Positions 36,379 through 48,750 of a stretch of 64,000 nucleotides of DNA are shown here, piece after piece. Numbering within the stretch: position 1 is the first letter of the stretch; the number at the start of each line of letters is the position of its first letter. The translations under genes and the position numbers were made by a program. The DNA is from Dactylellina haptotyla (taxonomy: Eukaryota > Ascomycota > Orbiliomycetes > Orbiliales > Orbiliaceae), in the NCBI GenBank assembly GCA_031310005.1, contig CM062386.1:1550001-1614000 (forward strand), read 5' to 3'. The notes below the pieces were generated by a model. The model was not told where the DNA came from, did no database searches, and worked only from the letters and a program-made list of their open reading frames with translations.

Positions 36379-38406
36379 TCATGGCCAGCAACCTTGTTCC
36401 CTCCAAATGGCTCTTACCATCTTAAATATTTTTATTCCCGGGTAATTTGCAGCCACATCACTTGACGGCATCGAAGAAAAAAATCCAGTAGATTCATCTA
36501 TAATTCGTGGCAATCCTGTTGGTCTATGCGCGAGGGCGTCCAAACCTCTGACGAAGTAACTGTACGGGTACTCTTGATTATCCTTGAGTAACATCGCAAT
36601 GACCTCTAGGTTCTTAGGATATCTGTCTTCAGGTTTAAATATGGTCCTTATCCCAGTCTTCAGATGTGTAGCTTCTTCCTCAAGGCGGGCTCCAACTAAA
36701 CGATCGAAAAACCCATCTGGGTTGCCGGCCACCGGAATAAGACCCTGCGCCGCTAAAACCCAAAAAACACGGAGTTTCGGAAAGGAACCTTCGTTCATCT
36801 CGATAGGCTATTTTAAGGATTTAATATTAATTAGCCGTCTTTATAAGCAGGCTTAGGATGCGAGTTGCTTACTGATATCGTTGGATTCTGTATTGTTATA
36901 GCTAATTCTTCGAGATTCGGCATAGCCATGAGCTGGTGAATCGTACTCATCGGTATTGGGTATTGACGGAAAATTGGGATATCATAATTTCCACGCCCAA
37001 CAAAGCTGACCATCATTAGAAATAGTCGTTGCAACGACTTTTCATGATGCTGGAGATTTGGGAATCTTTCCTCATTTTTCACCCTAATTGCAAGCCTAAG
37101 CTCAGCCAACGAGCCTGCGGATTCCTTATTCTCAATATACTTGTAAAACGCGTCCGTGCTTCCGTAGATGTCAAGGTGTAAGGTTGTTAAGTATTTCGGT
37201 AGATCGTGTTGCGACCACAACATCGAATAGCAGAACCCAGAATTTAAGATTTTTACCTGTCGTAATGCTGAGGGCTTGATAAAATCGCCTAGTAGGCTCG
37301 TAAGATCCAGAATTCTGGTTTCCTTCAATTCGAACCCAAATATCTCTAAACTTTGTAAACCGCTGGGAAAACAGTCAGATGCTCTTTCTAAAGACACACC
37401 ACAGGCCACTAACGCATGTTCTAGCATTGATTTATCCCAGTCCTCGGTATTCAATATCCTCGTCCAATTTGGAATATCCGTTGGCTCAAGGGCGAGATGC
37501 TTCAAAGTTTTCCTATGCTTATTTATAACTTCGACACATCTTTGAAGCTCTCTGGGTCCGCGGATATCCTGTACGTCTAGACGGATGAGTGTTTCCCGCT
37601 CGAGAAATTGACAGCACCATTCATCAAGATCAACTACCAAATCAAGTTGTCCAGGCGGTTCGACAAGTTCTATGGGACCTACAGCCGACAGACGCCCAAA
37701 AACAATAGAGTCGATATTCCTTTGGTTTTCATTCAGATAGTCGTGAAGTCTCTTAGAGAATATAAGTTCCGTTTTCCATCTTTGCTAGCGTAACCCGAGA
37801 TGGTCATATTTCGGTCAGCAAAGCCCTGAACGCACTAGAACATAATAACGTCTGGATGAATCAGTTCGTATATCTTACGTGAGTCCTCTAAGAGAATTGG
37901 GTTCCAGTAGATGCAAAAACTTCTCAAACGTATCACCAAGCCATGAAGAGATGTTTTCTAAAGCGTTTCCAGGCAGGTCAACCAACCAGAAACCGGCTTC
38001 TTCAATTGTGCCCACCACTCCGACATTTCTTACATGCCGAAGGTGGCGATTCGGAATATCCTTTCGATGCAACGAATGAAAGGGATGTTCCGCAGCCCGA
38101 AGATCATCCGTGCTAAATAAGACAGTTTCATAAAGCCTCGGAACAGCGAGACCATTGGCCTTCCTACACACTCGAGCGAACTTGAGGAGATCCTTGTTTT
38201 CGAGCTGGGTTCAAGAATGTAAGCATTACCAAGCTTTTTGCTAGTGGCGGTAGGAATAAATAAGATTTGTGAGCACATACATACGATACTATATCCAATA
38301 GCACTTCGGGAGGTATGGCCAAAAGACGAGATTCGCAATCGCCTGGTTCGCCCTGAGTCTGAGCATCGAGGCTGATACTTGATACTGCATCGTTGATGAC
38401 ATTCAT
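36379..38406 (-). CDS. F-box protein with leucine-rich region (paralogue 3)
   Basis: Four exons, 38281-38406, 37879-38204, 36873-37779 and 36379-36807, encode 595 residues. The F-box is at ~28-60: LLAIPPEVLLDIVSY, then after intron 1 LENKDLLKFARVCRKANGL. A Leu-rich body follows (TTLHLDIYG, AELRLAIRV, PNLEELAITI, FPKLRVFWVL). Exon 3 starts WKTELIFSKRLHDYLNENQRN, aligning with paralogue 2. Intron 2 uses an AAG acceptor (CAAAG), chosen because it restores the frame and the shared Trp. Intron phases are 0, 2, 0. Like paralogue 2, it ends in a short Trp-containing tail (CWP). Predicted SCF ubiquitin-ligase adaptor; target unknown. Confidence 0.82.
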
Positions 38407-39034
38407 TTCCCAATTAGTTAACCTTATCCCTCGAAGTTCCAGCCTTTAAGGTTAACCCGTGGATAAAGGTTGCTATGTGGTAGAAAATTGACAAATAAGC
38501 TGCCTATGTAGCAATTTATAGAATTACAAAGTGCTGACCAAAACCGCATGCGCGATTGTTCAGCCCCGCGCAAAATACAACAGTCTTAAAATGTGTTGAC
38601 TGCCATATAGCCAGTGCCGTGACACAGCGCTAACCATGACAATGCTGCTGTTATGGTGTACCCGCGCTCGGTCAGGCAAAAGCTTGGAATGACGTAGAGA
38701 TTTTTCGACAAGCTCCCGCAGATGCAGGATGGCCTCCTGACACGGCTGGGCTCCAACTCGGTAACTCACGGCTGAAGGGCGAGCTTTTCAGTTGCACACA
38801 ACTGGTACACACAATGCATTGGTACCTGAACGGTACTTTTTCAAATTTTTTATTATTTGCCGAAAATCTCGACCAAAGAAAAGTTTCTTTCTAGAAATTT
38901 ACCAATCAACAAAACACGACCTCGGCGATACCGCGTTGTTCAATGCATGTTTTAATCGCTAACAATATACAAGAGATACGAAGTTCCTGGTGCTTGGTAA
39001 GACGACAAGTTCATGAGCTCTTCTTTTCAGGCAA
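38407..39034. other. Intergenic, 0.63 kb
   Basis: Promoter of F-box paralogue 3 and 3' flank of the carboxylesterase gene. No gene or repeat seen. Confidence 0.5.
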
Positions 39035-41286
39035 TTATTTCTCATAATAATCTAATGGTAGTCCCATAACGGCGCAACGCTCAGTTTCGGTCAACGGGGC
39101 TTGTTGACCATCCCACTGCAAGACTCTAACTTTTGGGTTCGCAGAATCAAACTTTTCCCAATGTCCTGTCTTTTCAACTTGGTTTAAAGTATTCCAATAT
39201 CCTCTAACCTTTAGATACTCTGTGTTCGGGTTCGGATCGTTAGTCCAAATGAAAGATGTCCAATAATCGACGATCAATTGTTGGAAAGGGATATCGAATT
39301 CGTCCCGGGGCTCTTCACCGCTATAAAGCAGGATCCCTGAAGCGTAATCAATATCTCCAGAATGGCACTTGTAATACTCTTTACTCGGGTCTCCAAGTGG
39401 GTGACCGGGCGTAACTGGGGGTTCACACTGCTTAGCAGTCCACCATACCGGCTGGTAGGTTCTGTTAAAATCGAAATTATAAACCGCTGGTAGAGTATGG
39501 TGTTTCGTGGTAGAATATGCAGTGGCCAAGGCACCACATCTGAATATGCCGTTAGAAATTACCCTAGCGGTGATGTTGAAGCCAGTAAAGCCAGCAAATG
39601 CAGGAGACGTTGCGAAGCCCATAAAGTCAACTGCTTTCCCATTCAAGGTAACTGGGTAAGACTTGCTGGCAAATTCGAGCCAGTCAACAGCAGAAGACGG
39701 ATCGCCTTGAAATTTATCTACCTGATAGCCGATCGCCCATTCATCCCGGTTATTGCCAATCATGATCGGGACATTTGCCATATAGCCCGGGCCTCCAGTC
39801 ATTGGCAATTCGCTTGCGAATATGTATTTATTGTCAATAACGGGAATACTGATAATATATTAGCTTAATGTTAGCGTATGCCTAGTTCCGATCGAAAAGG
39901 GGGAGCTATCTAAAGGAATGGATATAACATACTTGGCAATAGTTGTATTAACATTCAAGATCACTGGTTCTAGATTTTTAAGACAAGAAGCTTGGAAGCG
40001 TCCAGGTGGAGAGGCACTACAGCCTGTATCTTTCAAGACCCCAAGTGCGGAATAGGCAGTTGCCTCGTCTATGGTTGAATAATGTGCGAACCTTCCGGCC
40101 GGGAAATACCCAACCGGTAGACTTTGAATGATACCAGCGCGAAAGAGACCTTTTGCAGCAGGACTTCCAATCAAAAGTTTGACAGAAGCTGCGCCGGCCG
40201 ATTCTCCACCGATTGTAATTCTATCAACATCGCCTCCGAAAGCAGCAATATTCTCGCGAACCCACTTCAACGCGGTGACCATATCTCCGAGTCCGTAGTT
40301 GCCGGTGATTGAGGTACCATTCAAAGCCAGCCAGCCAAAGTTGCCTAGTCTATAGTTAATCTTGACGATAACAATATCACCTCTCGCAGCCATGGCCACA
40401 CCATCGTAGTTTCGAACGTTGCCACTGTTCCCAAGGTATGCGCCACCGTGGATCCAAAACAGAACTGGCTTCAGATCCTTCTTTTCATGACGACCACCAG
40501 GAAGAAAGGGTGTTGCAATATTCAAGAACAAGCAGTCTTCGCTTGTCTTTGGAGGCGATCCTATCCAAGCTGGATCTTGGAGACAGCCATCACCGAAATT
40601 CAAAGCTGTTGATGATCCTTTCACATTGGTATCTAAGACAGTGGAATGCTCGAAGCGTGGCGGTTTCGGAGCGTATCTGATACCATCAAACCTCCAGCCA
40701 TATACATCTCTAAAACCAGTGATCCGCTGATTGCGTACAGGAATGGTGATTTGGTACTTCGGCGATGTATCAGAGTAGGTATAGTTGCTCAATTTTCCGG
40801 AATTAGTGCAGAGAGTGGGAAGTTTTCCACTACAATCATAATTCTTGATTTGCCCACCAACACTAATAGCCCGGCAAACACCGGTGCTCTGTGTATATGG
40901 TGCTATCCAGAAGAACTGGCTTTGCGGAAACTTTCGAAGATAGACTTGGTATGATAGACTGTTATTCAACCCAGCTTTAAAACTTTGCGCTTCTGGCGAC
41001 CAAAGTTGTTCCGACAAGTAGGTACATGTCGACCGGGCGGTATTATATGATTGTGGGGACTCAACAAGAACCGCGGTCGAGTTTTTGGTCGAGTATTGCG
41101 CTGGAAATAATTATGTCAGTTTCTTGCAGACAGACACTCGAATTCATGGACCTTACCCCAAAAATCTTCTTCTCTCAAAATTGTCAAAGACGTGTCAAGA
41201 TCAGAAAGGACAGGAACAGCTGAGCTTTGGGCATCAACGGTATGCCCAAACCAGCACGCTACTACTAAAAAAACGAAAGACCTCAT
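39035..41286 (-). CDS. Secreted type-B carboxylesterase with C-type-lectin-like N-terminus
   Basis: Exons 41157-41286, 39933-41100 and 39035-39848 (introns 56 and 84 bp) encode 703 residues. A signal peptide covers ~1-19 (MRSFVFLVVACWFGHTVDA). Residues ~155-700 are an alpha/beta-hydrolase of the cholinesterase/lipase family: SEDCLFLN (~230), oxyanion-hole HGGAY (~261), nucleophile in GGESAGAAS (Ser ~344), a probable acid in NNRDEW and a His in CHSGDIDY. It should hydrolyse carboxylic or lipid esters outside the cell. The ~130 residues before it are unusual: SYNTARSTCTYLSEQL..FFWIAP..GVCRAIS..CSGKLPTLC follows the Cys/Trp layout of C-type lectin-like domains. That assignment is inferred from pattern only. 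Start taken as the ATG giving a clean signal peptide. Confidence 0.87.
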
Positions 41287-42983
41287 AGTGGCTATAAGAT
41301 AATGCAATCCAAAAGCTGAGACTAAACCAACATGAAGGCATCGTGGATTTATATACACAAAAGCTTATGAACTTCGGGCTAAAAACAAGGGAGCCGGGAA
41401 GAAGAATCGGCAGTGATTCGAAAGCTTTATCAAGGGAGAGCCAGGTGCGTTCCGTGCCGTCCTAGTCGAACACACATAAATACATGGATATGGCGCGACG
41501 TTTTTTTATTGTCTATCCTTTGTCGCCAAGGTGTTGATGCTTGGTGAATTCGAAGCTTCCTGTATTTGGTATCTCGGTTAAGTCTTGTCGTCAGGGTTCC
41601 CGCAAAAACCCCCATTCGTTTAATCGCATTGCGCATTTGCGAACGGTTATCACTTGCCTGCACGGTTCCGTCGCCTCGAAGTAGCACATTTAAACCGGAG
41701 AAATATTTCCTACGCTATGGTTCCTCACTAGTTTCGGAAAGATAGCAAAATGTGTTGAAGCTTTAGTATTCCAACTGTTGTAATGTAATGTCATGTAATA
41801 TATGCGGACGAAATCCAAAATCCGCTCGAAATCCTGGGTATATGTTCGGGCCTAGAATTCTTCTGTAGGTTGGACTCAATCGCGTTGCGACAGTTTCGGA
41901 GAATAAAACGCAACAGAACGTAGAGAAAATCCCGTTGAATACTTGAAAAGGTAAACGGGCAGCGCCTGAGATCCACTTGCCAATCCGGTGGCGTCCCTCG
42001 ACAGATATTTACAGGTGGTCTCGCCTCCTTCCCTCTATTCCTTGTGGTATATACCTCCATTTTTTGATAATGCCGATTCCCTTAAGCCGTGTTGGATGTT
42101 TTCTTCTGTCTTCCACCACGCCCCACAGCTGCATAGCCAAGGGTACTACCGCAATACCTCGTATTCTCGAGGGGGAAAGCTTCAACTTTGATTGAGATTT
42201 TCTCTTCAAGACCCAAAAAGAACTTCGTACTTATGTTCATATTTTAATTAATTAGCTTGAAATCACTTGCTTACTCCGCAATACAGAATAAATGAAAACC
42301 TTGAAATTTCATGCAGATTCCTAGCAGCTAATTGAAATGATGTGATCAACACTTTTGTTTAATTTTGTATGCAGGTTCTTATTTTGTATTAGTTTGGACC
42401 CCAGCGAGTTCAAAAGCCCAAAGGCAACTACCCAATCAAGCCTACAGCGATGTGGGCATGTGGTCGTAATCCCCACAATTCCCCCTCATGAGCTCTCCCA
42501 AGACCAAGATCATTGTCGTATTCTAGTCTGGGTTCAAGACTGGCCAGAGCAGAAGCGCTGTGCTTCTCCAACGAAGCTGGCGATTTGTCTATTGATGGCT
42601 GGCTGGTTTCAGAAGGAAACAAGTTGGTTCAATCGAAAGTCATATTCTCAAAATATATACAGTGTGAAGAATGAAAGTCAAAATATGAGACATTGTAGTA
42701 TCAGAGACCTCCATTATTGTATAACCGTACCCGAAGTTTTCCTATCCGTAAAAAGCCACACAAACTCTTAAAAAGAAACGCCAGCACAATGCTTTTTCAA
42801 TCCCAATGCATAATGAAACAACTTCCTCCATTCGGATTTTACCATTAGGTAAGTCTCTCAATAGACTGATCCCGTTGAAAACAAAGGAAAATAGAAGAAA
42901 AAATATGTAGGTTTGAAATGAACTGCGTAATAAGCATAAAAAGAAGGAATAAAATATGATAGGAAACATGAATACCGGAGAGT
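41287..42983. other. 1.7-kb intergenic
   Basis: Upstream of the esterase gene and downstream of the kinase-like gene. Several short open frames overlap on both strands (41.4-42.2 and 42.4-42.8 kb), none with a domain or splice support. Confidence 0.5.
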
Positions 42984-45032
42984 CTACTCCTTTTTATCGT
43001 TTTTGTCGGCTTCTGCAAGAATTTTGCGTAGTCTTTCCGCAAGAAGCCCAAGCCTTGAAACAACGGCGCCGCTTCCCATTCGTTCCCGCGGTTTCTCAGT
43101 GAACATACCGCGGCAACAAAGTGCCACGAGCTCTCTCACTACCGCATCGCCCGTCCCGTCGACATCTTTGTCTTCAGCGGCTTCGACTAGGGCGTCGCAC
43201 CAACTCTTCGTAGGAACCAAATTCCCGCGAAATGAAATATCAGGTTTTTTGATTTTTGTAGCAATAGATTTTGGTTCGGACTCGCGGCGAGGTATCGGTT
43301 TACCCGAACCGTGGCTCAGTGGGCGGTCAACAACAGTTACTGCTGAACGGTTGAAGATGTTCGCAGCGAAGAGAGTCCTCGTGCTCCGGCCGCTCGCTGA
43401 AGACCCAAGCGACGAACTTGAAGACAAGCTATTCCTGGCTAAACCAGCAGACCTCCGGCGATGGTTCTTGTAGACCGACATTTTCAGCTTCGAAACGAAT
43501 GTCAGGACATCCACCATTACGCAGGCGAGACTAAAAACATCCGACTTGCACAAGAGTGCAGGGTCGGTAGCCAAGTGAGGTTGGTCCCCGAACAAGGCGA
43601 CTAAGCCAGAAGCATCGGCATAGTCTTCCGGTGCACCATACTCGTCTCGGATCTCTGCTCGTCCTTGTCTATTGAAAACGTCAAGAGTCCCAAGTGCCGG
43701 TCCAGCGTCGCAAAGCATAAGCTTTGCTCCGTCCTCCATGACGTAGATACTTAACGGATTGATATCTCCGTGGCGAATATTCTTCAAATGTAGGAAGGCG
43801 ATGGCGCTTGCGAGGCCGATAATCCAGTTGAAAGCCAATACTCGTTTTTCAGTCACTGACATGGCGGCAATGCAGTAGGAAGGCGAGCGGAAGAAAGCGT
43901 CCAGTGTTATTGTTGGAGCAGGGCGATAGAGCAGGTAGCCCACATCGTTCTGGGAGTAGGAGGCAAATAATTCAACAATATTTGCGTGGCTAATATTTCG
44001 GGACCGAACCGTTTCGACGTGGAGCTTCAGGTCGTCTTTCGATGGTACTGTAATTCGCGTAATATAGTCGCGCGATCGCTTCCCGTAGGGTCGTACCACT
44101 TTCTCTGTGACATATTCTCCATTTGTTGGAAGTTTCTCCAGTACTTCGATGGGAACCACCTCATGCTCTTCGTAATCTATATTATCGCCGCTGTCTATTC
44201 CTTTCAAGAGGAATTGGAACTGTAATCTCCAAAACTTTTCGTCGACTTCTTCATCCGGTCGATAAGATAGCGCCAGCCGCGGGATCGTCCTCCTTGCAAT
44301 CGGTAAGTCTGCGTCGTCCCAAGCGTCGTCTATAATCCAGAATATCTGTTCGGGCACCCCCATGTGCACCAAGATAAGGAACAGTCTTCTCGCTTTGTGT
44401 ATAATCCAATCCATGTAAGTCTCGTCGGTTAAGCCAGCACCAAATGCGACGGGGAGTTTTAGTCTGTCCTTTAGCGTTGGTTTTAATCCTGGGACGTAAG
44501 GTATATTGGCGGCGACAAAATTTTCTGTCACAGTATACTTTATCCTCATGTCATCCCACCATATCTTGGCGGCCTCGAAATCTAATCTCTCCTGTGTTCC
44601 GAATCCGAAGATTATTGCGTTCATAGTCAAGAACTGATTTCCAACAGCCAAGGCTTTTCGTTTGAAACCCTTTCGTCTCTTTTGCGAAGCCGAGAGGGCT
44701 GCATCTTCATCCTTTTGTCGCTGAACGTCGAGATATAACCGCGATGGGTCTACCTGAGGTTTGATATCGGGTAACGCTGAGAAATGAGAGTCGACGGTCG
44801 AAACTGAAGAGTATAGCGAAGATGAGTCCACCTCCTGAAAAGACCCATCCGAGTAGCCGATGTCATCGAAAAAGGTGGGATTCACTGCGACCTTCCTGTT
44901 CGCGGGCCTTGTTCTTTCGTTATCGTAATCCTGGCTTCTCATGAATATGTTCGGTGTAAGGTATTGCGACCTCGAGGGTTCGCCACTAGAAGGGTAGGAG
45001 GAAGGGTGGTAGTGCGTCATTATTTCCGTCAT
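42984..45032 (-). CDS. Kinase-like protein with degraded catalytic motifs and a conserved-looking N-terminal domain
   Basis: A single exon of 682 residues from the first in-frame ATG (45032); the frame stays open to 45143 without an ATG, so an upstream exon is possible. Residues ~1-110 are disordered. Residues ~135-295 form a globular acidic/aromatic region (FGFGTQERLDFEAAKIWWDD; IFWIIDDAWDDADLPIARR) of unknown family. The kinase-like domain spans ~310-650: SHANIVEL, HGDINPLSI in place of HRDxKxxN, CDAG in place of DFG, and GAPED (APE). The usual VAIK lysine region reads YITRI, so the Lys appears to be Arg, and the catalytic-loop Asn is Ser. It is probably a pseudokinase or atypical kinase. 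A basic Ser-rich insert lies between the APE segment and the C-lobe helices. Confidence 0.78.
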   Translation of the reverse strand: MTEIMTHYHPSSYPSSGEPSRSQYLTPNIFMRSQDYDNERTRPANRKVAVNPTFFDDIGYSDGSFQEVDSSSLYSSVSTVDSHFSALPDIKPQVDPSRLYLDVQRQKDEDAALSASQKRRKGFKRKALAVGNQFLTMNAIIFGFGTQERLDFEAAKIWWDDMRIKYTVTENFVAANIPYVPGLKPTLKDRLKLPVAFGAGLTDETYMDWIIHKARRLFLILVHMGVPEQIFWIIDDAWDDADLPIARRTIPRLALSYRPDEEVDEKFWRLQFQFLLKGIDSGDNIDYEEHEVVPIEVLEKLPTNGEYVTEKVVRPYGKRSRDYITRITVPSKDDLKLHVETVRSRNISHANIVELFASYSQNDVGYLLYRPAPTITLDAFFRSPSYCIAAMSVTEKRVLAFNWIIGLASAIAFLHLKNIRHGDINPLSIYVMEDGAKLMLCDAGPALGTLDVFNRQGRAEIRDEYGAPEDYADASGLVALFGDQPHLATDPALLCKSDVFSLACVMVDVLTFVSKLKMSVYKNHRRRSAGLARNSLSSSSSLGSSASGRSTRTLFAANIFNRSAVTVVDRPLSHGSGKPIPRRESEPKSIATKIKKPDISFRGNLVPTKSWCDALVEAAEDKDVDGTGDAVVRELVALCCRGMFTEKPRERMGSGAVVSRLGLLAERLRKILAEADKNDKKE

Positions 45033-48000
45033 TTTGGGAGTTTCAAGGCAATTCTTCGTTCGATGGCACCATATTAAAGCGCTTAGACTTCTCTGAAGCT
45101 GCGAGTTTTCTTTAGAATGTCGATTCCGTGGATTCCATTTCAATCCAAAGATTCAGTCGGTGAGGCGGAAATGATGTGTTGAGGTCCCGGATAATGCGTC
45201 GTGCGATCCAAAAGTTCGAGTGCGCAGTGATGGTCGATAGTTTTGAGCAAAGCGAGTTCGCCAAAGAACTCAAGGGTGTTCAGAGGGTTATAAACGAAAT
45301 CTAAAAGTAGATCAGGGTGTATTGTCTCGCTCGTATCGAACAAGAAAGTTTCGATGTCTCAGCACCGGGCGGGGGCAACTATGTGTATATGTAAGCTCTG
45401 AGTTCGAAGTAATTATGTTGCAGACCTGGCGGGTGGGCGGTTCCGAAGTGCAGCCTTCTGGAAGCAAACGGGGTGTCTCAAGGTTTGCCAGCCAGACCCA
45501 GCTTCAGCTAATTACTCAGAAGGCATCCAAACAGGGTATGAAAGTGCGACTCTTGGTGCTAGGTAGCTGTATTATCAAATAACATGCATCTTCTTGGGGC
45601 GCGGAGTGTGGGTGGGCTATGGGTCCTTGGGAAAAATCGACATCATGCATGAGAAGGAAAAAAAAAATCATGAGGTACATGTACATGTGCAGTACCTCCT
45701 ACATACGTTGGAGTCAAATTTTCAGACGGCGAAGAAAATAGGTTTGCACTAACGGGAATAGTCGATTCGGACCAAAAGGGAAAGGGCAGGATGAAGTACT
45801 CACGAAAATATGGTTGTATGCCCAAAAGGTACCCGATCTATTTTGAGGCTGGACAACCCAGGTTACATGCGCAAAAGATTCGTCTGTGTTTGTTTGAGGT
45901 TCGTTCCTTTCAAGGAAGTATTGGTGCCGTCGGTAGCTTCAAATATGTAGGCCCAGAAAATTATACTATCACGAGCGAAACTCTGAAGCAAACAAAGGAC
46001 TGTGATTCGTCTTGATTAGTTGTTTTATCCGCAAAGTCCGTCGTGGCAGCATCTGATAATTCTTCCTGCTGGATTTAATCGCGGCTCGGTTAGCCCACCT
46101 GGGAAGTATTCTGAATAGGCAACTAAATAGACCAACTGCAGAATTAATTAGTTGTTTGAGGTAGGGACGAAATCCTGACGAGCCTAAGAGACCACGATTC
46201 TGGATTCGATAAGTTCGATCTCCCTGCGACTGCCTGGACGGGATGGTGTCGTTACAGGCCGGAATCCGTACCTCCAATAGCGTGGCCAGAGCCCTTCAGC
46301 ATCAAGTGAGGGGCGAGAAGGCTGCAGATCTGCTCAGAATCGATGCGGTCACGAATCCTTCCGATCGATTCTGGCTTACGTCCGGCGCCGCGATTGATTA
46401 ATATTCGACGACAGAAATATCTGCGATCTGCAGCCTATGAAGCAGGGCGGCATGCGGGCATAACAAAAAAACGCACCTGGAACTCCCTTTGTATGAGCCT
46501 TTCTATATGTGTGCGTAGTGTGCAAACGTCCCAGATAGTTCGTTTGCGGAAGTAGAATTAGTTCATATACAAAATACAAAGCCCACGCGAGAAAGGCTCG
46601 ACCCGATTTGCAGCACGAGAGTCCCATCGGTTGGGGGGACTAGCCTGTCCCCCCAAAAAAAATTCGAGTTCCACATGTTCGAGGTGGGCCGCCGCACAAT
46701 AGAACTCAAAAAAGTGGCCGGGATCGCCACGTGTGTTGGCCTTCTTGTTTGCCGCCAAACAGGAAGGCACCAAAAATTTGTGCCTGAGCGTTCCTTCAAC
46801 GGTGCCCGGGAATCCATGAAGGAAACCACGATATTCCAAGTTTCAAAACGAATTTCGCACAAAGTATCATAAGATGTTACAAAACTCGTTTATGCTATAG
46901 TCGGATTAATGGAGAAATTGCGAACATGCGAGCATTCTAAGGCCGTTTCAACGTCGCGTATCAAATCCTTATCAGTTCACTTCAACATCTTCTGTCCGTC
47001 CATGCATTAGAATGATAGGAGCCTGCCGGAGTGGGGCTTTGGTACGAGGTGATATGACAGGACCCACATTATGCCAACATCTCAAACTCATAGCAGAAAG
47101 CGCGGGAAGGCAGATAATCAATCATGCTTTCAGAGGTCGGTTAAATTTTGACTACCGCCCTCTCGCTTCGTGTTTCAGCGTTCGATAGCGTTGACTTTGA
47201 GTTCTATCTTGTGCTCTGTTAGTTAAACCTTAACTCTCGAAACTCTGGCCGGCAAACCTCGATCGATTGCACTAAGTGGAAAGGGGGGTCCAACATGGAG
47301 ATTGTTGGACTCGCAATTTGGTTTGGTTGTGTCCCATCTATGACGTTTGCGGTAATTCAAAATTCCGATATAGTATCCCACGCGGAGGACCCCTGTTGCA
47401 CCAGCCTCCAGGTGTGTCCACGGCGATCTTCGATCAAACTTTTCCTCAACTCAACATCTAGTGATCGAACTACCATTTCCGAACCATTTCGGATAAGTTC
47501 TCGAAAGCAGCTAGGCGTATCGAATAATCCCATACATGATGCAGCAAAACTTTGTGAATAAGTAGAATGCATGAAAAAAATATCTCGCACCAGCTGAAAG
47601 CTATATCAACTTCCAGTATGGATCTCTCTCCAAAACTTATAGCGCAGAGTTCATAGATGGCATGCCTACAGCTCAGAAAATAATTGAACGGGTATGAAAG
47701 CCAAGAGTATCAAATATCAGATCATGAGGCGGATATTTTGAGCAGCGTTGAAGAATAACCAGCAAATATTCACTAGAATGGGACTTTCTCATTTATCGAA
47801 TAGTTTGTCTTCACTTAAATGTCAAAGATTCCAACCCTCACTGTTTAGTTTTCCTATCTCTTCAACTTTAAGCTTCAGTGACTCCCTTATAAAAAAATTT
47901 GAAACCTTGCTGAGGCGTAGTAAGGCCGTCGCTGGGATCCAGTACGTCTAGCGTGCTCTTCTTCGCGAACGAAATGGAATTGATCATCATCCATTCCATA

Positions 48001-48750
48001 ACTTATATTTGCAGCAGGGACGCTATAAGATCATCTATATTTTAAATCTAGAAGATTGCAGATAGATTTACCTCTCGCCCCTGATAGCACACTTTTGTCT
48101 GCTGGAGCCAACGTAATAACGAAACATCTGCGATATTGTTTATAGTCCTATGATGCTAAATCTATTGCTCTATTGCTGTGAATACATCGTATTGGGTTAC
48201 ATCTTCCCATTCTCTGGCTTATTACGGGTACCTTATTTCTTTAATCAATTCTAATAATTTGAATATTTTTTTTTCATAAAGTGGTTTTCTTTTTTTCACT
48301 TCATTTATATTGCTGTCAGATTGTGACAAATTCGATGCTGCATATATGCATAAGGGATAGGGCGGATAGTATATGTGCTGATATAAAGTTGGGTAGCTAT
48401 TCTCGTTCGATGCTTGAGCGATCTCCTCAGATTAAGAACTCTCCCCAATTTTTCCTTAAGTCTTTCGTCTATATTTTATCCTGAATCATAACAAACCGGA
48501 ATCAATCGAAACCTGGAGAAAGACTCTACGTGTGGGTAAGTTTTTTGAAACCGTACGGTCGAATATGAATGGTCACCCAGGAGCAATATGTGCTTTAATC
48601 CAGATAATCCCAGTCTTATGCTAAGAAATCCAGCAAATTTTCATCCCATCCAGCTTACAGCTGAAAATCCAAGTCGTGATCAATTTCAGACCTTTGAGAG
48701 TAGGGTTGAGCTGCAACCAAGGCTTCAAGCTCCCTGACTTTAACATCGTC
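45033..48750. other. 3.7-kb gene-poor region
   Basis: No supportable gene. A short inverted repeat (GAGGTAC..GTACCTC, 45,672-45,698) and a few open frames below 110 codons are present, all with composition like non-coding DNA. AT-rich runs near 48.2-48.3 kb. Confidence 0.5.

Noticed and set aside
45140-45343. Minus-strand frame upstream of the kinase-like gene
   Set aside because: It begins with TTG, has no domain and no splice link to the kinase frame.
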